A stretch of DNA of 5,245 nt, taken from assembly GCA_913009515.1 (NCBI GenBank), contig CAJVYO010000131.1:1-5245 (forward strand), in the 5' to 3' direction. Source of the DNA: an uncultured Methylococcaceae bacterium (GTDB lineage Bacteria; Pseudomonadota; Gammaproteobacteria; Methylococcales; Methylomonadaceae). A program made the position numbers and the translations under genes. Below are positions 1-5,245 of the stretch, one piece after another (within the stretch, counting starts at the first letter, position 1; every line of letters starts with the position of its first letter). The notes beneath the pieces are model-generated. The model was not told the origin of the DNA, ran no database searches, and saw nothing but the letters and a program-made list of their open reading frames with translations.

Positions 1-1061
1 AAACCGCTAATAATATTACCTTTGGCATAGCTATCAGGATAACCCCCAGCGGCTAACACTACGCCTAACGCACTACGTTTATCCCATTGGGTGTTTTGAT
101 TAGCTAAATCTTGGTCAATAGCGGCAAGACATAAATCCACTAAATCACTTTGTAAACGCATCATAATCGGCTGAGTTTCAGGGTCGCCAAAACGGCAGTT
201 ATATTCTAAAACCTTAATTTCGCCGTTAGGGCTAATCATTAAGCCCGCATATAAAAATCCCGTATAAGGAATGTCATCATCAGCCATGCCTTTTAAGGTC
301 GGATTAATGACTTCATCCATGACCCGTTGGTGAATTTCAGGCGTGACAATCGGTGCAGGTGAATAAGCTCCCATACCGCCAGTGTTAGGTCCTAAATCGC
401 CATTATCACGGGCTTTATGGTCTTGGGAGCTAGCCATCGGCAAGGCACTTTTACCATCGGCAATGACAATAAAACTGGCTTCCTCGCCAGTTAAAAATTC
501 TTCAATGACCACTCGATTACCTGCATCACCAAAGCGATTATCGGCGAGCATATCATTTACAGCTGCAATGGCTTCGGCTTCAGTTTGAGCAACAATCACC
601 CCTTTTCCTGCAGCGAGTCCATCGGCTTTAACCACAATCGGTGCACCTTGCTGTTTAATATAAGTAATTGCAGGTTCAATTTCAGTAAAGGTTTCATAAG
701 CGGCTGTTGGAATATGATGGCGAGCCATAAAATCTTTACAGTATTTTTTAGAACCTTCGAGTTGTGCCGCTTTAGCAGTAGGGCCAAAACAGTTTAAGCC
801 AGCCGCTTGAAAGCTATCCACAATGCCCATCACTAAAGGCACTTCAGGGCCAATAATAGTTAACGCAATGGCTTCTTTTTGTGCAAAATCAAGCAAAGCA
901 TCAATATTTTCAACACCAATATCAATATTGGTGAGCTTGTTTTCTAAGGCGGTGCCAGCATTACCGGGTGCGACATAAACCTGTTTAACATTTGATGATT
1001 GAGCGGCTTTCCAAGCCAGTGCGTGTTCACGGCCACCACTGCCGACAATAAGAATTTTCAT
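1..1061 (-). CDS. purD: Phosphoribosylamine-glycine ligase (GAR synthetase), 3' end missing
   Basis: PurD is a cytoplasmic ATP-grasp enzyme that joins 5-phosphoribosylamine and glycine, with ATP, to give GAR, the second step of de novo purine synthesis. I translated the open frame by hand: 353 complete codons and no internal stop. It starts MKILIVGSGGREHALAWKAA, the family's N-terminal nucleotide-binding-like loop (GSGGREHA at 7-14). Further signatures are KADGLAAGKGV (145-155), the family signature LGPNTGGMGAY (223-233) and EYNCRFGDPETQ (286-297), where E286 and N288 are the expected metal ligands. The E. coli protein is about 429 residues, so roughly 75 C-terminal residues lie beyond the left edge. 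The ATG at 1059-1061 is fixed by alignment to the family start. Upstream (TTTATAACT) I see no Shine-Dalgarno sequence. It follows purH after 81 nt, the usual purHD order, so it is probably co-transcribed. Identification is firm; truncation is only by the window edge. Confidence 0.97.
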   Translation of the reverse strand, partial: MKILIVGSGGREHALAWKAAQSSNVKQVYVAPGNAGTALENKLTNIDIGVENIDALLDFAQKEAIALTIIGPEVPLVMGIVDSFQAAGLNCFGPTAKAAQLEGSKKYCKDFMARHHIPTAAYETFTEIEPAITYIKQQGAPIVVKADGLAAGKGVIVAQTEAEAIAAVNDMLADNRFGDAGNRVVIEEFLTGEEASFIVIADGKSALPMASSQDHKARDNGDLGPNTGGMGAYSPAPIVTPEIHQRVMDEVINPTLKGMADDDIPYTGFLYAGLMISPNGEIKVLEYNCRFGDPETQPIMMRLQSDLVDLCLAAIDQDLANQNTQWDKRSALGVVLAAGGYPDSYAKGNIISG

Positions 1062-1087
1062 AGTTATAAAGTAGGGAAAAATTAAAG

Positions 1088-1119
1088 CCCTCTCCTAGGG
1101 GAGAGGGTTGGGTGAGGGG
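1088..1119 (-). repeat. GC-rich extragenic palindrome (REP-like) in the purH-purD spacer
   Basis: A perfect 8-bp inverted repeat (CCCTCTCC at 1088-1095, GGAGAGGG at 1100-1107) with a 4-nt loop is followed on the plus strand by TTGGGTGAGGGG (1108-1119), a second G-rich arm. The surrounding spacer is AT-rich, so the element stands out. Its form recalls the dispersed extragenic palindromes with GGGAGAGGG and GGGTGAGGG arms found in many proteobacteria; that is from memory, not from a search. In the transcribed (minus) direction the hairpin is followed by CTTTAATTTTTC, so it could also act as a weak or leaky intrinsic terminator, or as an RNA-stabilising stem between purH and purD. Only 26 nt separate it from the purD start, which leaves no room for a separate purD promoter downstream of it. 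Confidence 0.65.
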
Positions 1120-1142
1120 AAGGGATTAAAAAATAAAGAATA

Positions 1143-2702
1143 TTAGTGTCTAAAATGACGCATGCCAGTAAATACCATCGCGATATTATGTTCATCTGCG
1201 GCATCAATCACTTCTTGATCACGCATTGAACCACCCGGTTGAATAACGGCAGTAATACCTGCTTCAGCGGCGGCATCAAGTCCATCTCTAAAAGGGAAAA
1301 AAGCATCTGATGCCATCACGGAACCAGCGACTTCTAAGCCTTCATCGTTTGCTTTAATACCAGCGACTTTTGCGGAATACACGCGTGACATTTGTCCGGC
1401 TCCAACACCAATCGTACGCCCATTTTTACAATAAACAATCGCATTTGATTTTACAAATTTAGCGACTTTCCACGTAAATAATAAATCGGCTAATTCTTGT
1501 TCAGTCGGTGTTCGTTTAGTGACTACTTTAATATCTTCACCGGTAATCGAGCCAATATCACTGCCTTGAACTAATAAACCACCGGCGACGCGTTTGTAAT
1601 CGAAACTTTCTTGTACCGTTGTTTGCCATTGGCCGCAAGCTAATACGCGGACATTTTTCTTTTCCGCTAAAATTTCCTGAGCCGCTGTACTAATATTCGG
1701 AGCAATAATGACTTCTACAAATTGACGTTTAACGATTTCAGCTGCAGTGTCTTTATCAAGCTCTTGATTAAAGGCAATAATACCGCCGAAAGATGAAGTC
1801 GGATCGGTGGCATACGCTGCATCGTAAGCGGCTAGTAAATTATCAGCTTGAGCTACCCCACACGGATTAGCATGCTTAACAATCACACAGGTCGGTTGCT
1901 CGCTAAAGCTTTTGACGCATTCTAGGGCGGTGTCGGTATCAGCTATATTATTGAAAGAGAGTTCTTTACCTTGTAATTGTGTTGCCGCAGAAATAGTGCC
2001 GATGGCAGGTGATTTTTCAGTATAAAAGGCGGCATTTTGATGCGGATTTTCACCGTAACGCATGACCTGTTTTTTATTGAATTGTAAATTAAGCGTATCA
2101 GAAAAATCTTGCTGATTTACTTTGGCTAAATAAATTGAAATCGCAGTATCGTATTTTGCGGTATGCTCAAAACTTTTTAGAGCTAGATTGAAACGCGTTT
2201 GATGGGCAAGCTGGTTATCATCTGCTTTGAGTTTTTCTAAAATAGAGTCGTAATCTGTAGGATCAACGATGATAGCGACATCATTATGATTTTTAGCAGC
2301 GGCTCGAATCATAGTAGGCCCGCCAATATCAATATTTTCAATCGCAGTGTCTAAATCACAGTCTGGTTTAGCGATGGTGGCTTCAAATGGGTAAAGATTA
2401 ACCACCACCATATCAATGGCATTAATGCCATTAGCCGCCATAACCGCATCATCAATACCACGACGACCTAAAATTCCACCATGTACTTTAGGGTGTAAAG
2501 TTTTAACGCGGCCATCCATCATTTCAGGAAAGCCTGTGTAATCGGATACTTCGGTCACAGCGACATTATTATCGGCTAATAATTTAGCAGTACCGCCAGT
2601 TGATAATAATTCAATACCGAGTTGATCGAGTTCTCGACAAAATTCAAGAACTCCCGTTTTATCTGATACGCTAATTAAGGCACGGGTAATGGTTTTTTTC
2701 AT
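1143..2702 (-). CDS. purH: Bifunctional AICAR transformylase / IMP cyclohydrolase
   Basis: PurH catalyses the last two steps to IMP: formyl transfer from 10-formyltetrahydrofolate to AICAR, then ring closure of FAICAR. At 519 residues it is close to the usual length (E. coli 529). The N-terminal MGS-like cyclohydrolase domain (about 1-190) shows STGGTAK (34-40), RVKTLHPKVHGGI (65-77) and GGPTMIRAAAKNH (127-139). The C-terminal transformylase domain shows YGENPHQ (216-222), the catalytic KHANPCG motif (276-282, with K276 and H277), SSFGGIIAFN (303-312), DAFFPFRDG (466-474) and IQPGGSMRD (487-495), and ends with FTGMRHFRH. The ATG at 2700-2702 matches the family start (MKKTITRALISVSDKTG); AGAG lies a few bases upstream as a weak ribosome binding site. 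It follows the GNAT toxin gene after 33 nt with no visible terminator or strong promoter, and precedes purD. No PurR-like operator is apparent upstream. The gene looks intact. Confidence 0.98.
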   Translation of the reverse strand: MKKTITRALISVSDKTGVLEFCRELDQLGIELLSTGGTAKLLADNNVAVTEVSDYTGFPEMMDGRVKTLHPKVHGGILGRRGIDDAVMAANGINAIDMVVVNLYPFEATIAKPDCDLDTAIENIDIGGPTMIRAAAKNHNDVAIIVDPTDYDSILEKLKADDNQLAHQTRFNLALKSFEHTAKYDTAISIYLAKVNQQDFSDTLNLQFNKKQVMRYGENPHQNAAFYTEKSPAIGTISAATQLQGKELSFNNIADTDTALECVKSFSEQPTCVIVKHANPCGVAQADNLLAAYDAAYATDPTSSFGGIIAFNQELDKDTAAEIVKRQFVEVIIAPNISTAAQEILAEKKNVRVLACGQWQTTVQESFDYKRVAGGLLVQGSDIGSITGEDIKVVTKRTPTEQELADLLFTWKVAKFVKSNAIVYCKNGRTIGVGAGQMSRVYSAKVAGIKANDEGLEVAGSVMASDAFFPFRDGLDAAAEAGITAVIQPGGSMRDQEVIDAADEHNIAMVFTGMRHFRH

Positions 2703-2711
2703 AGGAATCTC

Positions 2712-2723
2712 TAAAGATAATTA
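2712..2723. repeat. Imperfect 12-bp direct repeat, purH-side copy
   Basis: TAAAGATAATTA here matches TAAAGTAAATTA at 3594-3605 in 10 of 12 positions and in the same orientation. The two copies lie just outside the toxin-antitoxin pair, so they could mark the ends of an insertion. Both are low-complexity AT sequence, and chance similarity is quite possible. Confidence 0.25.
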
Positions 2724-2735
2724 AAATTAATGTGA

Positions 2736-3245
2736 TTATTTTAGGCTTAGGTTTTGTAGTGTTGCTAAGGGTATAAATAAATTATTTAACTGTTCAGCTA
2801 AAGCTATAAAACCAAAGCGTTGGTAATAGGCTTTTGCTTGCTTGTCCTTTGCATCAACAAAAAGCCCTGACAGACCAATGCTTTTAGAGGCGGTTAGGGT
2901 TTTTTGTATGGCATCAATCAGTAATATTTCACCATAGCCTTGTTGTTGGTAATCACTTGAAATAGCCAATTTTGCGAGTTTTGCGGCTGGAATGCGTCGC
3001 GGGTATTTTTTTTGCCATGTATGTGGAATGTCATCAGCTAAAACCTCACAGACGACTAAAGTCATATAACCGATAATATAGCTTTGATTGTTATCACGGC
3101 ATAACACAAATGTTTTGGATAGGCCTTTATCATTATGTTGTCGTGCGGTTGTTTGTAAAAACGTATTTAAGGCTTGATTACCACAATCAAATTCGGTTCT
3201 ATTATGTATTTTAGTGAGGCTTTCAATGCGTAATTGAGCGGTCAC
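2736..3245 (-). CDS. GNAT-family acetyltransferase toxin (TacT/AtaT-like)
   Basis: This 169-residue GNAT protein has the layout of type II toxins that acetylate the amino group of aminoacyl-tRNA with acetyl-CoA and so block translation. The N-terminal region carries FDCGNQALNTFL (19-30), a signature of this toxin subfamily. The acetyl-CoA pyrophosphate-binding motif A lies at 90-109, with Q100-Q-Q-G103-Y-G105 fitting the (Q/R)xxGx(G/A) loop. Near the C-terminus AKAYYQRFGF (137-146) supplies the tyrosine(s), Y140/Y141, used as general acid in the family. All key elements are present, so the toxin looks active. The start is GTG (3243-3245); it overlaps the antitoxin's TGA stop by 4 nt (GTGA), which implies translational coupling and is why I prefer this start. 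A weak AGG lies about 13 nt upstream. It could instead be an ordinary acetyltransferase, but the DUF1778-like partner makes the toxin role likely. The exact tRNA target cannot be read from the sequence. Confidence 0.9.
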   Translation of the reverse strand: MTAQLRIESLTKIHNRTEFDCGNQALNTFLQTTARQHNDKGLSKTFVLCRDNNQSYIIGYMTLVVCEVLADDIPHTWQKKYPRRIPAAKLAKLAISSDYQQQGYGEILLIDAIQKTLTASKSIGLSGLFVDAKDKQAKAYYQRFGFIALAEQLNNLFIPLATLQNLSLK

Positions 3246-3514
3246 TTAATATAAGCCTGATAATTTTTAACCGCATTTTTAAGTTTATCATTAGGTTTAG
3301 GTGGATTATCAAGCAGCTTAAAAAAGAGTTGTGTATCTTGCTGACTTAGCTGTATTAATTTATCTTTTTCAATTATTTGTTCTGCTTTTTCAAGTGCTGA
3401 TTGTACTAAAAATTGATTAAGAGTGGCACCAGTTAAATCTGCGGCTGTGGTTAATGTTGCTTTAATATGTTCATTAACTCTGGCGGTAATACGTTCATTA
3501 TTAACAGTAGACAT
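3242..3514 (-). CDS. DUF1778 ribbon-helix-helix antitoxin (TacA-like)
   Basis: This 90-residue protein fits the DUF1778 antitoxins that pair with GNAT toxins. The N-terminal RITARV strand (8-13) followed by two helices (about 14-48, with ADLTGATLNQFLVQSALEKA) makes a ribbon-helix-helix DNA-binding domain that would dimerise and bind its own promoter. The tail carries the family's LSQQD...FFKLLDNPPKPNDKL segment (56-78), the part that wraps and neutralises the toxin. The ATG at 3512-3514 is preceded on the minus strand by AAAGAGAA, a plausible ribosome binding site about 8-10 nt upstream. It is the first gene of a two-gene operon and overlaps the toxin by 4 nt. Composition is markedly AT-rich: a hand count over 3241-3480 gives about 31% G+C, lower than most spot counts in dusB and purH. 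This suggests, but does not prove, separate ancestry. Expected regulation is autorepression by the antitoxin-toxin complex. Confidence 0.9.
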   Translation of the reverse strand: MSTVNNERITARVNEHIKATLTTAADLTGATLNQFLVQSALEKAEQIIEKDKLIQLSQQDTQLFFKLLDNPPKPNDKLKNAVKNYQAYIK

Positions 3515-3537
3515 TATAGATTCTCTTTAATGGTGAC

Positions 3538-3552
3538 ATATTGACACAATAT
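3538..3552. promoter_or_regulatory. Palindromic operator candidate for the toxin-antitoxin operon
   Basis: ATATTG-ACA-CAATAT is a perfect 6-bp inverted repeat with a 3-nt centre. It overlaps the candidate -10 region and lies 24 nt upstream of the antitoxin ATG. Short palindromes at this position are typical binding sites for ribbon-helix-helix antitoxins. A second small palindrome, GCAC-A-GTGC (3560-3568), sits between the -35 and -10 elements, and a TTGACA/TGTCAA pair (3541-3546 and 3569-3574) spans the region. Autoregulatory binding is inferred. Confidence 0.5.
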
Positions 3553-3574
3553 ATAGTTTGCACAGTGCTGTCAA
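3546..3574 (-). promoter_or_regulatory. Sigma70-type promoter of the toxin-antitoxin operon
   Basis: On the minus strand a consensus -35 box, TTGACA (3574-3569), is followed by two possible -10 boxes: TATTGT (3551-3546) at 17-nt spacing, 4 of 6 matches, or TATATT (3553-3548) at 15-nt spacing, 5 of 6 matches. It sits within the 78-nt gap between fis and the antitoxin gene. It would drive the toxin-antitoxin pair and, with no terminator seen, probably purH too. Confidence 0.55.
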
Positions 3575-3577
3575 CGA

Positions 3578-3592
3578 CAAGTTATCAAGTTA
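3578..3592. repeat. Tandem 7-bp repeat just downstream of fis
   Basis: CAAGTTA occurs twice with one T between (3578-3584 and 3586-3592), directly abutting the fis stop codon. It could be a slippage product or an insertion scar, or a protein-binding site upstream of the -35 box. No function can be assigned. Confidence 0.35.
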
Positions 3593-3838
3593 TTAAAGTA
3601 AATTATAGTGTGCGAGTTTCTTGCGTAAGGTGCTACGGCTGATACCTAACATTTCCGCTGTTTTAGTTTGATTATAGCCTGCGTGTTGTAAGCTCACTTC
3701 AAGTAAAGGTTTTTCAACTTGAGCGAGTACCAAATCGTATAAATTAGTGGTGTCATCGCCTTCTAATTGGGCTAAATAATATTCAACAGCAGTTTTAACC
3801 TGTGCAGAGAGTAATAGCGGAGTAGTATTATCAGACAT
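3593..3838 (-). CDS. fis: Fis-family nucleoid-associated DNA-binding protein
   Basis: Fis is a small homodimeric protein that bends DNA; in relatives it activates rRNA promoters, shapes the nucleoid and aids site-specific recombination. This 81-residue protein aligns with E. coli Fis over nearly its whole length. The dimerisation helices include YYLAQLEGDDTTNLYDLVLA (20-39) and VEKPLLEVSL (41-50). The C-terminal helix-turn-helix is NQTKTAEMLGISRSTLRKKL (56-75). Compared with E. coli Fis (98 residues) it is about 17 residues shorter at the N-terminus, so the beta-hairpin arms used to activate DNA invertases appear to be absent. No in-frame start further upstream is indicated, because dusB ends 20 nt before the ATG. 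No clear Shine-Dalgarno sequence is seen (ATACTACCT precedes the ATG), so translation may be coupled to dusB. Position directly after dusB strongly supports the call. Confidence 0.96.
   Translation of the reverse strand: MSDNTTPLLLSAQVKTAVEYYLAQLEGDDTTNLYDLVLAQVEKPLLEVSLQHAGYNQTKTAEMLGISRSTLRKKLAHYNLL
3594..3605. repeat. Imperfect 12-bp direct repeat, fis-side copy
   Basis: TAAAGTAAATTA covers the last codons and stop of fis and pairs with the 10-of-12 match at 2712-2723. Together they bracket the toxin-antitoxin pair. This is low-complexity sequence, so significance is weak. Confidence 0.25.
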
Positions 3839-3858
3839 AGGTAGTATAAAGGTAAGCT

Positions 3859-4836
3859 TTAGTGAGAAGAATAAAAACGCTCAAAAGCAGACTGAATCAG
3901 CGATTGTTGCACGGCAGGACTATTGGTTTGATAAAGTTTAGGCTTAATATCGGCAGCAAGCCCGCCTAAATTTTGAAAGTACCAACCAATATGTTTACGG
4001 GCTATTCTAACACCGATTAAATCGCCATAAAATAAATACAAGGCATTTAAATGTTGCGTGACAGTGGCTTGAATCGCTGCCAAATCTATAGGCTCGACAT
4101 GGGTTCCTGTGTGTAAATAATGTTGTATTTCTTGAAAAATCCACGGCTGTCCTTGAGCTGCACGGCCAATCATAATCGCATCAGCTTGGGTATACTCTAA
4201 AACTGTTTTTGCTTTTTCAACTGAATCAATATCACCGTTAGCAATCACAGGAATTGTCACCTGTTGTTTAACGGCTTTAATGGTGTCATATTCAACGTCA
4301 GCTTTAAAGGCACAGGCACGACTGCGACCATGAATGGTGAGTGCAGCAATGCCGGCTTGCTCGGCTATTTTGGCGATGGTCACCGCATTACGCGAGTTTA
4401 AATCCCAACCGGTACGAATTTTTAAAGTGACAGGAATATCAACGGCATTAACAGTTGCTGTTAAAATTTTTTCAACTAAAGCTTCATCACGCATTAAAGC
4501 TGAACCTGCGGCGACTGCACAAACTTTTTTAGCTGGGCAGCCCATATTGATATCAATAATATCAGCTCCATTCTCTGCATTAAAACGTGCTGCATCGGCC
4601 ATTTGTTGCGGTTCAGTCCCCAGTATTTGCACTGATTTTAAGCCGATTTCATCGCTGTGATCGGCTTTTAATTGCGTGCGATGATGATTGCGTAAATGCG
4701 GTTGTGAGGCAACCATTTCCGACACCGCCAAACCTGCTCCAAATTGTTTGCATAAATTTCGGAACGGCTTATCGGTAATGCCCGCCATCGGAGCGAGAAT
4801 AAGATTATTGTCTAGTTGATAGTTACCAATCTGCAT
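3859..4836 (-). CDS. dusB: tRNA-dihydrouridine synthase B
   Basis: DusB is an FMN- and NADPH-dependent enzyme that reduces a specific uridine in the tRNA D-loop (U17 in E. coli) to dihydrouridine. The 325-residue product has the usual length and order: an N-terminal TIM barrel with APMAGITDKPFR (15-26, FMN binding), SVQILG (68-73, with FMN-contacting Q70), and NMGCPAKKV with catalytic C100. These are followed by KIRTGW (139-144), TIHGRSRA (167-174), ANGD (199-202) and GRAAQGQPW (224-232, phosphate binding). The C-terminal helical tRNA-binding domain (about 245-325) includes VRIARKHIGWY. The ATG at 4834-4836 matches the family N-terminus (MQIGNYQLDN versus MRIGQYQL in E. coli) and directly abuts the TAA of the ferredoxin gene, so translation is probably coupled; no close Shine-Dalgarno sequence is seen. 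fis follows after 20 nt, the conserved dusB-fis operon. In E. coli that operon is driven by a promoter upstream of dusB; none is visible here because an upstream gene reads in. Confidence 0.97.
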   Translation of the reverse strand: MQIGNYQLDNNLILAPMAGITDKPFRNLCKQFGAGLAVSEMVASQPHLRNHHRTQLKADHSDEIGLKSVQILGTEPQQMADAARFNAENGADIIDINMGCPAKKVCAVAAGSALMRDEALVEKILTATVNAVDIPVTLKIRTGWDLNSRNAVTIAKIAEQAGIAALTIHGRSRACAFKADVEYDTIKAVKQQVTIPVIANGDIDSVEKAKTVLEYTQADAIMIGRAAQGQPWIFQEIQHYLHTGTHVEPIDLAAIQATVTQHLNALYLFYGDLIGVRIARKHIGWYFQNLGGLAADIKPKLYQTNSPAVQQSLIQSAFERFYSSH

Positions 4837-5245
4837 TTATTGAAATTTTTCCGCACGTTTAATGAGTTTGGCGAGATTTTTCTCATCAGGGTTCCACGGT
4901 GTGCCGGGATGGATAATCACCGCGGTACATTTTTCAGCGGCTTTGACAATATCTTCAAAGGTGCCTGCGGTGGGGTCGATGATAATGGCTTTTTTCTCGT
5001 CATTATATTTAAATATTTTAGGATTAATATCCACGCATTCATCGCAAGTAGTGCAGTCAGGTGTTTCTATCCATACCGGTTCGTGGCCGCCTGCGGCTTT
5101 TTCGGGAGCGGCACTTGTGGTTGTGGCAGCTGCTGTTACTGATGGCACAGCAACTTGTGGAGTATTCGCAGCAGGTGCAGCCGCTAGTGCAGCGGCTAAT
5201 GCACCGACATCCGCATCGCCGCTACCACCGGCAATATTCATCAAG
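4837..5245 (-). CDS. 4Fe-4S ferredoxin domain after an Ala-rich linker, 5' end open
   Basis: The visible 135 codons contain two parts. Residues about 5-52 are a low-complexity Ala/Thr/Pro segment, as in flexible interdomain linkers. Residues about 55-135 form a small ferredoxin domain with C64-x2-C67-x2-C70 and a distant C106, the ligand pattern of a single 4Fe-4S cluster (CTTCDEC, then NPKIF, later KCTAVIIHPGTPW). It ends in a basic helix (KNLAKLIKRAEKF). Such a domain would carry electrons in the cytoplasm. The frame is open to the right edge. An ATG at 5239-5241 could start a 134-residue protein, but the linker at the very N-terminus makes it more likely that this is the C-terminal end of a larger redox protein; a pyruvate:ferredoxin oxidoreductase-like enzyme is one guess. 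The TAA at 4837-4839 touches the dusB ATG, so the two genes share a transcript. The ferredoxin call is firm; parent protein and partner are unknown. Confidence 0.8.
   Translation of the reverse strand, partial: LMNIAGGSGDADVGALAAALAAAPAANTPQVAVPSVTAAATTTSAAPEKAAGGHEPVWIETPDCTTCDECVDINPKIFKYNDEKKAIIIDPTAGTFEDIVKAAEKCTAVIIHPGTPWNPDEKNLAKLIKRAEKFQ

Noticed and set aside
382..797. Two overlapping plus-strand open frames (68 and 70 codons) and a minus-strand frame at 596-787
   Set aside because: All lie inside the well-supported purD coding sequence in other frames and show no recognisable domain.
1062..1142. Independent promoter for purD in the purH-purD spacer
   Set aside because: Only 26 nt lie between the hairpin and the purD ATG and no -35/-10 pair is seen; read-through from purH is simpler.
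2720..2731. ATTAA-AA-TTAAT inverted repeat between the toxin gene and purH, considered as a terminator or operator
   Set aside because: The stem is only A-T pairs with a 2-nt loop, too weak for an intrinsic terminator; such symmetry is common by chance in AT-rich spacers.
2703..2760. TAAAAT (2742-2737) as a -10 box for a purH promoter
   Set aside because: No acceptable -35 box lies at the right distance, and the hexamer falls in the last codons of the toxin gene.
4334..4778. Plus-strand open frames of 108 and 63 codons
   Set aside because: They are antisense to dusB, whose motifs are intact throughout, so they are frame shadows.
4816..5142. Plus-strand open frame of 108 codons, rich in Phe, Gly and Cys
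   Set aside because: It is antisense to the ferredoxin domain and the dusB start; its composition reflects the complementary strand of the Ala-rich linker.

Overview
The window looks like a chromosomal segment of a moderately AT-rich gammaproteobacterium. The main argument is gene order. Read on the minus strand it runs dusB, fis, (toxin-antitoxin pair), purH, purD. The dusB-fis pair is a gammaproteobacterial hallmark, and dusB-fis-purH-purD is an order known from several lineages, such as pseudomonads. The AT-rich composition and a ferredoxin-type protein next to dusB would fit a Thiotrichales-like or methylotroph-like genome, but that placement is only a guess.

All supported genes lie on the minus strand, so transcription runs from high to low coordinates. 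From the right edge: a 4Fe-4S ferredoxin domain preceded by an Ala-rich linker (5' end open at the window edge); dusB, whose ATG directly abuts the ferredoxin stop (TAA|ATG); fis, 20 nt later; a two-gene DUF1778/GNAT toxin-antitoxin module whose genes overlap by 4 nt, with its own promoter and palindromic operator; purH, 33 nt after the toxin stop; an 81-nt spacer holding a GC-rich hairpin that resembles dispersed extragenic palindromes; and purD, which runs off the left edge with about 75 C-terminal codons missing.

The genes fall into three functional groups. purH (last two steps to IMP) and purD (second step, GAR synthesis) serve de novo purine biosynthesis. dusB and fis combine tRNA dihydrouridylation with a growth-phase nucleoid protein. 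The toxin-antitoxin pair looks like an accessory insertion between fis and purH: it separates genes that are adjacent elsewhere, and its antitoxin gene is visibly more AT-rich. No terminator is seen between the toxin gene and purH, so an essential-pathway operon may be partly read from the toxin-antitoxin promoter.

I found no RNA genes, CRISPR array, transposase or replication origin, and no intergenic stretch longer than 100 nt. I see no clearly new biological system. The points most worth a second look are the toxin-antitoxin insertion and its transcriptional consequences, the ferredoxin-dusB junction, and the palindrome between purH and purD.
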